The position numbers and the translations under genes are program-made. DNA of 64,000 bases, from NCBI RefSeq assembly GCF_001610875.1, contig NZ_CP011272.1, positions 5,375,988 through 5,439,987 of the forward strand, in the 5' to 3' direction. Under the pieces are notes generated by a model, which worked only from the letters and a program-made list of their open reading frames with translations, did no database searches and was not told where the DNA came from. How positions within the stretch are numbered: the stretch's first letter is position 1; every line of letters starts with the position of its first letter. This DNA is from Pirellula sp. SH-Sr6A (GTDB lineage Bacteria > Planctomycetota > Planctomycetia > Pirellulales > Pirellulaceae). This document shows positions 50,288 through 60,500 of this stretch, piece after piece.

Positions 50288-52375
50288 TTAGAACAAGAGA
50301 TAAGCTCGGACCCACTCAACGACTTCATGGAACCATACGAACGCTGCGCTCCGACGGCCAGCTTTGACCTTCGCGATAACGCGGGCCCCCGGATTGCGAC
50401 TGAGAGCACGGAGGGACTCTGGATCGGGATTGCACCGAAGCTTGACAACGGGACCATCTTCGGCGTTGAGTTCGGCTCGTCCGCTTACGCCTGCATACGA
50501 AAGTTTGCCGGAGTAGCTCTTCGAGGGATCCGTCATCATGATAAAATCGACGGGGAGAACGAGCTGCTGTGGATTGGTGAGACCGGGTGTCTTGGCAATC
50601 TCGTCTTCGAATGCCTGTAGCAGGTAGCTCATCCTCTTCTCTGGCAAAAGGACTTCGACCTCCCAGTCCTTTTCCTTGTCGGCGATCGTCATCAAGACCT
50701 GCCCCATCACCACAGGACGTCGGTTGAGCATTCGCTCGACATCCCAAGTCATGACGACTCCATCGATCGGGCTTGTTCGCACCATCTTGGCTTCCATTTG
50801 CCGCGCGAGCTGCAACTGGGTTTCAAGACCTTTGAGAGTCGTCTCGGCTTCGATTTTCTCCTGCGTGAGTCGTTCGCGCTCCGAGGGAGTCAAAATCGAG
50901 GAATCGAGGGTCAAGGTTCGGGTTCGGTTCTCGACCCGTTGGGCAGCTTGCATGATCTGGTCTTCGAGATTGACGATCTCCTTCGACAAATCGTCATCTC
51001 GCATGCGGACCAAGGGCTGGCCCGCTTTCACAAAGTCCCCGTGTCGCACGTAGACTTCTTCGACGTTCCCATTGGCATGCGCAAACACATGCTTTTCTTC
51101 CGTAGGTTTTAACTCGCCATTCCCTTTGAGTTTGAAGTCGATTTGCACGATGAACGTTGCAATCATCGCGATGGCGATCACGCCGATAATTCCCAGCGTT
51201 TTGGGAAGGGCCGAACCTCGGAACATCCACAACGCGCGATCGAGGAATCGCCAAACGGGCATAAACAAAATATTGCTATGCGCCAGCGAGTTCGACATCG
51301 CGCGGCAAGCATGCTCATAGACCAAATCGACACGCCCTTCCAGCACAGGCTTGGATAGCTGGGTTTCGATTTGCTCGACGATCAAGGCGCCGATGATTTC
51401 TCGCCTTTGACGCGTCTCGCTGGTTTCATTTCTCGCCGCGAGCACATCCCCTTCGGTTTTACGTTCCGGCTGACGGATCGGAAGGACCGTGACGGTCCGC
51501 CCGTGTGAAAGATCGACGTAGTCCTCGATGGCTTCCTCGAGCTGTGGTGGAAGATCCTCCGTGGAGCCATCGTACCACAAGGACTCTCCACTCTTGACCA
51601 CGCGTGTCGCAAGGTTGTTGAGGGATTGGACGATGTTGGAACGCGATTCAATGGAGTCTTGGCCGGAGATCGCCACCACCTTGGCTTTGCCACCTTTCAA
51701 TACGGCTACGCTCACTCGATCGCATTCGATCAATCGTCGCCCCTCGTTGGCAATGGTGTAGGCCGTGTCCCGCATGTCGAGATTGTCATGGACCAATCTC
51801 GCAAATTGATCCGACTGCTGCCACATCTCCTGACGCGTGGAAACCTGCTGGAGGGTGTGGCTTTGATGCCAATCCCCAATCAGCTTGGTCATGTGTTCCA
51901 AGAAGCGAAGGTACCCCCGCTGCGCCTCGGCAGGAGAATTGGCTCGCTGCAGGATTTCCAACAATCCCACCGGCTGCTTGTTTGCGATGAGCGGCGCCGT
52001 GACGAGCAAATGGGGGGTCGGGTTGGCTTCTCCCTCCGGATCGCCAGACCCCGATTGCGGAGGTACCAACTCGGCGCGGCCCTGGGAAATCAGCCTGGAA
52101 AGGAGCCTGCCGTGTTGAATCGCCTCAGGGCGATCGGGCTGCATGAGATGCGGATCGAGCTGGATCTGATGGGCCAACCTCATCGCACCGTCTTGGTCGA
52201 TCACCCAGACCGCTCCGCCTTCGGCCGCTAGGGCCGCAATGATCTTTTGGAGGACGGCAGGATAGTAGTCACCCGCCTTCAAGTCGGATTTCGAAAGCTC
52301 GGTTATCTCGCTAACCAGATTCCGTATTCGCCGTTTAGTCTGTTCGACATTCTCGTCCGATGTGGCGGAAGACAT
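50288..52375 (-). CDS. GAF domain-transmembrane-HlyD fusion protein
   Basis: The 695-aa protein combines an N-terminal cytoplasmic half with one or two GAF-like sensory domains (about 45-170, then 195-330: DTAYTIANEGRRLIECDRVSVAVLKGGKAKVVAISG). A single transmembrane helix (about 390-412, TLGIIGVIAIAMIATFIVQI) leads to a periplasmic HlyD-type arm: KGNGELKPTEEKHVFAHANGNVEEVYVRHGDFVKAGQPLVRM, a coiled-coil hairpin to about 535, SPIDGVVMTWDVERMLNRRPV, and a C-terminal beta region. It is thus positioned to link cytosolic sensing to a periplasmic adaptor. It is the first gene of the HlyD-M50 group, with about 550 bp of intergenic DNA upstream. Confidence 0.87.
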   Translation of the reverse strand: MSSATSDENVEQTKRRIRNLVSEITELSKSDLKAGDYYPAVLQKIIAALAAEGGAVWVIDQDGAMRLAHQIQLDPHLMQPDRPEAIQHGRLLSRLISQGRAELVPPQSGSGDPEGEANPTPHLLVTAPLIANKQPVGLLEILQRANSPAEAQRGYLRFLEHMTKLIGDWHQSHTLQQVSTRQEMWQQSDQFARLVHDNLDMRDTAYTIANEGRRLIECDRVSVAVLKGGKAKVVAISGQDSIESRSNIVQSLNNLATRVVKSGESLWYDGSTEDLPPQLEEAIEDYVDLSHGRTVTVLPIRQPERKTEGDVLAARNETSETRQRREIIGALIVEQIETQLSKPVLEGRVDLVYEHACRAMSNSLAHSNILFMPVWRFLDRALWMFRGSALPKTLGIIGVIAIAMIATFIVQIDFKLKGNGELKPTEEKHVFAHANGNVEEVYVRHGDFVKAGQPLVRMRDDDLSKEIVNLEDQIMQAAQRVENRTRTLTLDSSILTPSERERLTQEKIEAETTLKGLETQLQLARQMEAKMVRTSPIDGVVMTWDVERMLNRRPVVMGQVLMTIADKEKDWEVEVLLPEKRMSYLLQAFEDEIAKTPGLTNPQQLVLPVDFIMMTDPSKSYSGKLSYAGVSGRAELNAEDGPVVKLRCNPDPESLRALSRNPGARVIAKVKAGRRSAAFVWFHEVVEWVRAYLLF

Positions 52376-52923
52376 AGGAATAGTCTAGGAAAAAGAAGGA
52401 AACGGAATCCAAGAGTTCGACATCCATGCATCGAACATAATACACAGCACCTTCAGACCTTATCGCATGCCCTTAGCGCATAAGCTCAAAGATAGAGACA
52501 ACGATATCGTTGCAAAAGCTCCAAACGGAACAACTGGTCTCAGAATCCAAAATCCCTTTTCCACAGATTCCGATTGGTGAGGATGGGCGAAGATTTCCAA
52601 TTAACATGACCTGTTAGATTACGCGTTCTGCGAAATGGTTCCCTGCTAGCTAAAACCGAACCGGGCGAAACCGAACGGGGCTAACTGGTCCCACGGGGAC
52701 GCAGGGGGACGGGAGGTATCCAACAACTTACCTCGTAACTTGCCGCCGCGCGCCAGCAGACACTTTGAATGTGCGGTATGCACAACGTGCCGGTCGACGA
52801 TCCTGGCTGCGGTCCGAGTCGATCGCTCGGCCACCTGGGGCCTTTCGAGCCCCGTTCGCTTGGACCTCTGTCCGCCTCGAGCCTGGGGCCAAGCAGCTGA
52901 TGCCATGCGACGATCTGGGGCTC
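52376..52923. other. Intergenic region with REP-like hairpin and repeat
   Basis: These 548 bp lie upstream of the GAF-HlyD gene (minus) and after the DUF1501 stop (minus). I see no convincing gene. An imperfect direct repeat ACCGAACCGGG / ACCGAACGGGG occurs at 52655-52680, next to the palindrome GTCCC-ACG-GGGAC (52688-52700) and a GGGGGACGGGAGG stretch. The layout is reminiscent of REP-type sequences. Two or three overlapping short frames here are not supported. Confidence 0.45.
52688..52700. repeat. Small inverted repeat, REP-like
   Basis: GTCCC and GGGAC flank ACG, a 5-bp stem with a three-base loop, followed by GCAGGGGGACGGGAGG. Similar GTCCC/GGGAC hairpins are typical of REP elements mobilised by RAYT transposases, but no RAYT gene is present and only one copy was noticed. 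Confidence 0.35.
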
Positions 52924-54387
52924 TTAGGCGAGAAGCTCGCTGAGGACGCGTTGCGGTTCGACCCCCGTCAGCTTCTGTTCCAGTCCTTGAAATGGAAATA
53001 CAAACCGCTCGTGATCGATCCCCATGCAATTCAGGATCGTGGCGTTCAAGTCATTAACGTGGACGGGATTCTCGACGACGTTATAGCTGTAATCGTCGGT
53101 CTTGCCGTACTCGATCCCACCTTTGATTCCGCCACCTGCCATCCACATGGTGAAGCACTTGGGATGGTGATCGCGTCCGTAGTTCTCGCGGGTCAAACCC
53201 CCTTGGCAATACACCGTGCGGCCGAATTCCCCTCCCCAGACAACGAGTGTGGAGTCGAGTAACCCACGTTGTTTGAGATCCGTTAGAAGGGCCGCGCACG
53301 CTTGATCGGTATCACGGCATTGGGCAGGAAGATCGTTGGCGATGTTACCGTGTTGATCCCATCCCCGATGAAGCAGCTGTACTACACGGACCCCACGCTC
53401 GACAAGCCGTCGCGCGAGCAACGCACTGGACGCAAACGTCCCGGGCTTGGTCACTTCGGGGCCATAAAGATCCAGAACGGACGCGGGTTCATTGCGGATG
53501 TCTACCAACTCGGGAACGCTGGTCTGCATCCGGAAGGCCATCTCGTATTGCGCGATGCGGGTCAATATTTCGGGATCTTGCATGGCTTGATGGCGCTCTA
53601 AGTTCATCGACTTCAGCGCCTCGAGCATGACCTTGCGATCTTCGGGGCGGACCCCATCGGGATTCGGCAAATAAAGGACTGGATCACCACTGCTGCGAAG
53701 AGCGACCCCAGTGTATTTGGTCGACAAAAACCCGCTCGACCACATGCGGGTGAACAAGGCTTGGGCTGCCGCCGTCGAACTCCAAGTAGGCGTCAACACG
53801 ACAAACGCAGGTAGATCGTTGCTCTCACTCCCCAATCCATACGACAACCAGGAGCCGAGACTCGCTTTGCCAGGTACTTCGTTTCCAGTCATGACAAACG
53901 TGCAGGCGGGATCGTGATTGATAGCGTTGGTATGAACAGATTTGATCACCGCCATGTCATCGACAAGTTTGGAGGTGAACGGAAGCAACTCGCTTACCCA
54001 TCTTCCGCTTTCTCCATGCTGCGTGAACTTGAACTTGCTCGGCGCGACGGGAAGCCTAGCTTGCCCGCTGGTCATTGTGGTGATCCTTTGACCTTGGCGG
54101 ATGGAGTCTGGCAAGTCCTTGTCGAACTGCTCGGTCAAGGCAGGTTTGTAATCCCACATGTCGATCTGCGAGGGGCCTCCATTCATGTGGAGGTAAATGA
54201 TCGACTTGGCCTTCGGTGGAAAATGGGGAATGCCGGGCAAGGGTGGATGAACACGACCCGTGTCACTGCCGCGGCTCGTCGAAGAACCGAAAAGCGAGGC
54301 GAGCGCCAAGCCCCCTAGACGAACCCCTGCACCTTGAAAGAACTGTCGTCGCAATGTCGGGTCGGATGGGGGCAAGGCAGGAATCAT
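52924..54387 (-). CDS. DUF1501 family protein (Tat-exported)
   Basis: The 487-aa protein belongs to the DUF1501 family, one of the most expanded protein families in planctomycetes and part of the alkaline-phosphatase-like superfamily by distant relation. The twin-arginine signal is [19 protein letters not shown]. It is followed by [79 protein letters not shown] and [20 protein letters not shown] 54387 puts the signal near the N-terminus; an in-frame TTG at 54438 is possible. It is divergently placed from the sulfatase gene, a common planctomycete arrangement for exported catabolic enzymes. Confidence 0.92.
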   Translation of the reverse strand: MIPALPPSDPTLRRQFFQGAGVRLGGLALASLFGSSTSRGSDTGRVHPPLPGIPHFPPKAKSIIYLHMNGGPSQIDMWDYKPALTEQFDKDLPDSIRQGQRITTMTSGQARLPVAPSKFKFTQHGESGRWVSELLPFTSKLVDDMAVIKSVHTNAINHDPACTFVMTGNEVPGKASLGSWLSYGLGSESNDLPAFVVLTPTWSSTAAAQALFTRMWSSGFLSTKYTGVALRSSGDPVLYLPNPDGVRPEDRKVMLEALKSMNLERHQAMQDPEILTRIAQYEMAFRMQTSVPELVDIRNEPASVLDLYGPEVTKPGTFASSALLARRLVERGVRVVQLLHRGWDQHGNIANDLPAQCRDTDQACAALLTDLKQRGLLDSTLVVWGGEFGRTVYCQGGLTRENYGRDHHPKCFTMWMAGGGIKGGIEYGKTDDYSYNVVENPVHVNDLNATILNCMGIDHERFVFPFQGLEQKLTGVEPQRVLSELLA

Positions 54388-54537
54388 GATCGGATGGGGA
54401 CATCGAGTCGTTAGCGGAGGGAACGCAGTCGGAGTCAATTATAGCTTCGATCGGGCGAGCGTTCTGCTACAATGCTCCACAATTCTGGTGGCCTGCTTAT
54501 GCACCGTTTCGACCTCTCCCTTCGCACGGGGTTCCCG

Positions 54538-56226
54538 ATGATCCGACTTCGAATTTTGATTGGGCTGACGCTATGGATGATATGCCCCGCTGCGGCCAGG
54601 GCCGAGCGGACGGAAAGTCGGGTGGCGGCGAAGAAAAACGTGCTGTTGATCTGCGTCGATGACTTGAAACCAATCCTCGGTTGCTATGGCGACGGCCTTG
54701 CCAAAACCCCCAACCTCGATGGGCTTGCTCAACGAGGTGTCTTGTTCGAAAAAGCCTACTGCAACCAGGCGGTTTGTTCCCCCTCCCGCAATGCGCTCAT
54801 GTGTAGCTTGCGACCGCAGTCCCTAGGGATATACGACTTGGAAACCCATTTTCGAAAGACGGCGCCCGACGCGGTTACGCTCGGCGAGTATTTTCAAAAG
54901 TTCGGGTACAAGACTGAAGGAATGGGAAAGATCTTTCATGTCGGACACGGGAATCATGACGACGCTCGCACGTGGAGCGTCCCCTCGTTTCGTCCCAAAG
55001 GGAGCAACTATGCACTCCCCGAAAGCACCGAAGGGGCTCGCTCGAGCAAAAATGGACCCAGAGGCGCCGCTTTCGAATCGGCCGATGTGCCGGACGAATT
55101 TTATGGCGATGGCAAGATTGCCACAGAAGCAGTAACGCGATTGCAAAAGGCTTCGGAGGCTCCCGATCAGCCTTTCTTTATGGCCGTCGGTTTTCTGAAA
55201 CCGCATTTGCCATTCGTTGCACCGAAGAAGTATTGGGACTTGATCGATCCCACCCAAATTCAGCTTGCGAAACGGACGACGGCTCCGGAGGGGGCGCCTG
55301 CGTACGCTCCGCAATTTGGGGGTGAATTGCGGGGATACAAAGATATGCCAGGACAAGGCGCGATTGATGAATCTACCCAACGGACGTTGATCCATGGTTA
55401 TTATGCTGCTGCGAGCTACATGGATGCTCAAGTCGGAAAGGTGTTGGCGGAACTGGAACGTTCGGGGTTAAGCCAGAGCACCATTGTCGTTCTTTGGGGG
55501 GATCACGGATGGCATCTTGGCGATCATGGAATGTGGTGCAAACACACGAACTATGAGCAGGCAGCTCGTATCCCGCTACTCATCTCGGCTCCTGGGAAAA
55601 AGCAAGGCGTGCGCACGAACTCGTTGGTCGAGACGGTCGATATCTATCCCACGCTGGCTGAGCTGGCTGGACTTCCCGCACCGGAGGGTATCGATGGGAA
55701 GAGTTTCGCAGCCATTCTCGATAATCCTCGGCAGATGGCTCGCGATCACGTCATCCACGTCTATCCTCGCAACGCTCCGGGGGTCGGACAAGTGGTCGGG
55801 CGAGCCGTTCGAAACGATCGTTACCGGTTGGTGGAATGGAAGAAGCCGGGGGCATCGGACGAAACGGCCGAATACGAACTGTACGACTACGCGACCGATC
55901 CTTTGGAGTCAAAAAACCTTGCTGCCGAACAAACCAATGTTCTCGCGGAGATGAAGAAATTTTTAGCGAAGCATCCCGAGGCGAAGCCGCAGTGGAAAGA
56001 TCCCAAGGCGGCAGACAGTCAGAACGCAAATACATCAGGAAAACCAAAACAGGACCGCAATGCCATGTTCGAACGTCGTGATGCCAATCGCGACGGCTCC
56101 TTGACCAAGGATGAATTTATGCAGGGGCAACCCGATCCCGAGGAAGCTCCGAGTCGGTTCATCCGCTTCGACAAGGATAAGAACGGAGTCCTTTCCCGCG
56201 ACGAGTTCGTCCAATCTGGCAAGTAA
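54538..56226 (+). CDS. Secreted sulfatase (iduronate-2-sulfatase-like) with C-terminal EF-hand tail
   Basis: The 562-aa type I sulfatase removes sulphate esters, probably from polysaccharides. Its signal peptide is IRLRILIGLTLWMICPAAARA. Metal-site Asp residues are in LLICVDDLKP. The formylglycine motif CSPSR begins at C80, and WGDHGWHLGDHGMWCKH carries the second metal-binding His/Asp set. The fold resembles iduronate-2-sulfatases common in planctomycetes. The last 50 residues hold two EF-hand-like loops, DANRDGSLTKDE and DKDKNGVLSRDE, suggesting calcium binding or dockerin-like attachment. ATGs at 54472 and 54499 are in-frame alternatives; 54538 gives the best signal peptide. It is divergent from the DUF1501 gene. 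Confidence 0.9.
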   Translation: MIRLRILIGLTLWMICPAAARAERTESRVAAKKNVLLICVDDLKPILGCYGDGLAKTPNLDGLAQRGVLFEKAYCNQAVCSPSRNALMCSLRPQSLGIYDLETHFRKTAPDAVTLGEYFQKFGYKTEGMGKIFHVGHGNHDDARTWSVPSFRPKGSNYALPESTEGARSSKNGPRGAAFESADVPDEFYGDGKIATEAVTRLQKASEAPDQPFFMAVGFLKPHLPFVAPKKYWDLIDPTQIQLAKRTTAPEGAPAYAPQFGGELRGYKDMPGQGAIDESTQRTLIHGYYAAASYMDAQVGKVLAELERSGLSQSTIVVLWGDHGWHLGDHGMWCKHTNYEQAARIPLLISAPGKKQGVRTNSLVETVDIYPTLAELAGLPAPEGIDGKSFAAILDNPRQMARDHVIHVYPRNAPGVGQVVGRAVRNDRYRLVEWKKPGASDETAEYELYDYATDPLESKNLAAEQTNVLAEMKKFLAKHPEAKPQWKDPKAADSQNANTSGKPKQDRNAMFERRDANRDGSLTKDEFMQGQPDPEEAPSRFIRFDKDKNGVLSRDEFVQSGK

Positions 56227-56285
56227 TACGGGCTCTTTGTCAGGCCTGTAGTCCACGTACCCATTGAATCTTCCTTTGGAGGCCC

Positions 56286-57536
56286 ATGTTCCAATTCCTG
56301 CATGCCGCAGACATCCATCTCGATAGCCCCCTCAAAGGACTGGAGAAATACGAAGGGGCTCCCGTTGACGAGATACGTGATGCGGCTCGTAAAGCCCTGA
56401 CGCGACTCGTCGACTTCGCTATCGAAAAGCGGGTCGCATTCGTACTGATTGCAGGAGACCTCTATGACGGCGACTGGAAGCATATCAACACAGGGCTATT
56501 TTTTGTTTCGCAAGTCAGTCGGCTTCATCGAGAAGGCATTCCGCTTTTCCTCATCGCGGGAAATCACGATGCTGCCAACCGGATGACCAAATCACTGAAT
56601 CTGCCTTCCAATGTCGTGGTGTTCCGAAGTGATGCTGCACACACCGAGACCATCGAGTCCCTTCATGTGGCAATCCATGGTCAGAGTTTCGCGACTCCGT
56701 CGGTCACAGAAGACCTTTCGGCCGCATACCCACCTCCCCGCCCTGGATACTTGAACATAGGGTTGCTCCACACCTGCGCAGCAGGCCGCGAAGGCCACGA
56801 ACGATACGCACCTTGCTCGGTCGATGCGTTAAAGCGAAGTGGGTATGACTACTGGGCCTTGGGGCACATCCATCAACGCGAAATCCTATGTGAATCGCCC
56901 ACAATCGCCTTTTCGGGCAACATCCAAGGCCGTCATATACGAGAGACGGGTCCCAAAGGTGCATTCCTCGTTACCGTCGAACACGAACGTATTGCCAAGG
57001 TGGAATTTCAGGCGGTGGATGTTCTACGCTGGGAGTTGGTGGTGGTGGATGCAACGGGAGTGGAGTCGGAGTCTGATCTACTGCATCGGGTTCGCGTCGC
57101 ACTGGAGCAAATCCTCCGTCTCCATCCTGGTATGACGCTCGCGATTCGGGTGGAGATGATTGGGAGGACTCCTCTGCACGAACATCTTCTCGCCCATCGC
57201 ACCAAGTGGGTCAGCGAGATCCGATCTTTAGGTCTACAAGCTGGTATCGATTCTGTTTGGATTGAGAAAGTGAAGTTGAATACAACTTCGTGGCAAGATC
57301 CCGCGGAACGAGCCAAACTGAGCGACGATGCGCGGCAGGAACTGGAGGACCTATTCGACTCGTTGGCGACCCAAGAGTCGCTCGCAAAAGCACTAGGAGA
57401 AGATTGTCTCAAGAGACTTCCGGCTGAATTGCGGGACACCTTGCCAGTGGAACAACGCGAGTGGGTAGCGGATGTCGTCTCAGAAGCCCGTTCGCGATTG
57501 ATGGAACGTTTGCAAGGAAAAGAGGGGACAGCATGA
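56286..57536 (+). CDS. SbcD/YhaO-type DNA repair exonuclease (metallophosphoesterase)
   Basis: The 416-aa protein has the Mre11/SbcD phosphodiesterase motifs: FLHAADIHLDSPL (D and H metal ligands), LIAGDLYDG, LIAGNHDAAN, LLHTCAAGREGHERYAP and WALGHIHQRE. It would form a nuclease complex with the ATPase encoded by the next gene, which overlaps it by ATGA, a constellation known as YhaO-YhaN and as a distant relative of SbcD-SbcC. The N-terminus MFQFLHAADIHLDSP is canonical, and TTGGAGG precedes the ATG by a few bases. The C-terminal 150 residues are the capping/dimerisation region. Confidence 0.9.
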   Translation: MFQFLHAADIHLDSPLKGLEKYEGAPVDEIRDAARKALTRLVDFAIEKRVAFVLIAGDLYDGDWKHINTGLFFVSQVSRLHREGIPLFLIAGNHDAANRMTKSLNLPSNVVVFRSDAAHTETIESLHVAIHGQSFATPSVTEDLSAAYPPPRPGYLNIGLLHTCAAGREGHERYAPCSVDALKRSGYDYWALGHIHQREILCESPTIAFSGNIQGRHIRETGPKGAFLVTVEHERIAKVEFQAVDVLRWELVVVDATGVESESDLLHRVRVALEQILRLHPGMTLAIRVEMIGRTPLHEHLLAHRTKWVSEIRSLGLQAGIDSVWIEKVKLNTTSWQDPAERAKLSDDARQELEDLFDSLATQESLAKALGEDCLKRLPAELRDTLPVEQREWVADVVSEARSRLMERLQGKEGTA

Positions 57537-60500
57537 AGCTCCTTCAACTCGATTTGCTGGCGGTCGGTCCCTTTACTCAAGTCTCGCTCGATTTTTCAAA
57601 AGGAAATCACGGGCTCCATTTGGTATTCGGTCCGAATGAAGCGGGGAAAAGTTCGGCGCTCCGCGCCATCACCGACTTCTTCTACGGGTTTCCATCGAGG
57701 ACATCCGACGACTTTCTGCATCCTTACAAAAACCTGAGAGTGGGTGGTACCGTCTGTCATTCCGATGGCACGGTGCAGCGTTTGGTTCGGAGAAAGGGAA
57801 ACCAGAATACGCTCCGAGATGAATCGGATACATCGCCTGTATCCGACGAAATACTCCGAAAGTATCTTGGAGATGTCGAGCGTGGGGCTTTTGAAACCAT
57901 GTTTGGTATCAACCATGAATCCTTGCGGCAGGGAGGCCAAGACCTTGTCGCTGGCGGGGGAGAGATCGGCGAGGCCCTCTTCGCGAGTGCAGCTGGACTC
58001 TCAGAGCTAAGATCGGTTCAAGCTGGACTCTCGGAAGAGTTGCAATCGTTGTTCAAGCCGCATGGGCCAGGTGGAACGTTAGGTGGAGCGATCAAGGCCT
58101 ATGATGTCGCACGAGAGAAGCGAAAGCGATCCTTGGTGTCCTCCGAAGTTTGGGAAAATCATCGCGCCATCATGTCGAGTGCCGAGCGTCGACGCGAAGA
58201 AACCAGTCTGGAGATTCAACGCAAACAGGGGGAGATTCTTCGATGGAAGAGAATTCTTCGATCGATTCCCTTGGTGGCCTCATGGAAGAATGCGACGGAC
58301 AAACTCGCGGCGGAATCGGATGTGCCTCTCCTGGATGAGGATTTTGGGAAACGCGCCCAGGCGCTTCTTATCGAGTGGAAGCAGAACGAAACGCGACTCT
58401 TTCACTTGCACGAGAGACTGGCCGAGATAGAAAAACAACTCGGTGCCCTGCCCGATCAAAACGAACTATTGCTCGAACAAAACGCCGTCGAAGAACTGAA
58501 GAAGGAGTTGGGAGTTCATCTCAATGCTCAAAGCCAACTCCCGCGATTGATTTCCTACCGTGATGACCACGAGCATAAGATTCGGCAATTGCATCGCGAA
58601 ATCGGTCGACCGGTGGAACCGGTTGATATGGAAACATTGCGATCGCTCCTATCCCGCCAGACTCGCATTCAAGAATTAGGGAACAAAAAGGAAGGGCACG
58701 AAGAACGTCTCCGAGCCACGCAAAATGGACTGAAGAAACTGCGATTGGAAATCCAATCCGCGGAGTCGCAGATCTCACGTCTGACTGTCACGCCCCATGC
58801 TCCCTCGCTTCATGCGGTCCTTCGAAAAATCGCGCGCGACGGGGACTTGGAAGAAGAGTTGACCCAGCGCCATAGCGAACTGGATGTGCTGCGATCCCAC
58901 GCAGAGTCCATTTACGCAGCCATCGATACTCCAAAACTGGAATGGAAAGAACTCCTGTCTGTGGACCTTCCTTCTCGATCTCTCGTGGAGCTATTTGAAA
59001 ACGAGGAACGCGCGATCGCGGAGGACATGAAGAGAATCGATTTGTCGATCCGTGATTTGGAGCAAGCCAAAGCAAATTGCGACCAGAAACTAGCGTTGCT
59101 CGAAGCGGGCGAGATTGTGCTCACGTTAGATGATCTAAAGAGAGTGCGAGAGAATCGAGATAACGGGTGGAGAATTATCAAAAAGGAGCTGCGTGGTAAC
59201 GAGAGTGCACCCACCGAACGATCGGAGTTTCTGCAAGCATCGGCGATGCAGGGGCCTATCGATGAAGTATTTGAAGCTGCGATGCACAAGGCGGACGATG
59301 TCTCGGATGCGCTTCGCAAGGATGCGGATCGCGTCGCGGCAAAAACGCAGTTGCATATCGAAAAGCAAGGGATCGATGTAAAGATCCAGCAGCAGCGCAG
59401 TTGGATGGCTGAAGCCGAAGCATCGCGTGAGAATTGGAACAAGCGATGGAAGCAAGTATGGGATGCGATCGGCATTCCCCTTCGCTCCCCCCGAGAAGCC
59501 AAAGTATGGCTCGATCAAATCGACGCGCTTCGTCGAGCGCATTTATCCGTCGAACAGAAGCAGCGAGCCATACAAGAGCTGGAGTTGCGGAGTCGAAAAG
59601 CGATCGACGATTTGATCGGTGCTCTCCGGCTGGTGGATGGCGGGCAAATCGAGGAATTACCGGCGAGCCTTTTCTCGCTCCTCGATTATGCGACCAAGGT
59701 CGATGAAGGCTTGAAGCAACTCGAACGGGATCGATCGCAATGCGAAGCGATATTGGTCCGCGGGAAGTTGGATTTGGAAAAAGCCACCGTCGACGTCCAG
59801 GATTGCCAAGCGACGCTCGACCAGTGGATTCGCGATTGGGGCGATGAAATGGGGAGATTGAAACTACCCTCCAACGCGTCACCCTTGGAAGCTTCGCAGA
59901 TACTCCACACGTTGGAAAAGATTAGGGATCACGAAACGCAGCGCGCAGATTATCACAAACGGATCATCGGAATCGAGCGAGACTCCAACGCATTCCTCGA
60001 GTCGCTTCATGCGTGTGTCGCGAGAATTGCGCCGGAGGGGATAGGGGAGACCGAAGACCTGCAAGTGCGATTGCTCGCTCAGAAGATTCAGAAAGCGACC
60101 AGCGATGCTGAGGAACGTCGCAGGCTGAAGCATGAACAATCTCGCATCCAACAGGACTTGGTCGAACTGCGAGCCACCCACGAGGTGGCACAATCGACAA
60201 TCCAACGCATGCTGGAAGAAGCGAACGTGTCCATAGCAGACGAGCTTCTTCAGGCTGCGGAGCGGTCCAACGGCAAACGGATCATGCAGGAGCGATTGCG
60301 GACGCTCGAGGAGAGCCTTCGGGCAGAGTGTGGGCTCGGTGACTTTTCAGATTTTTTGTCGGAGGTCGAACACGCCGATGAAGAGAAAGATGGAATTGAA
60401 CCGCGCATCCAGCAGCTTGCTTCCGAAATCATGCTTCTCGAAACGGAGAAGGAAAAATGGGTCGATGAATTCCATCGCGAGAAAAATGCATTGGATCAAT

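Noticed and set aside
52646-53029. 127-aa minus-strand frame downstream of DUF1501
   Set aside because: It overlaps the DUF1501 end in another frame and is Arg/Pro-rich with no motif; probably a shadow of GC-rich DNA.
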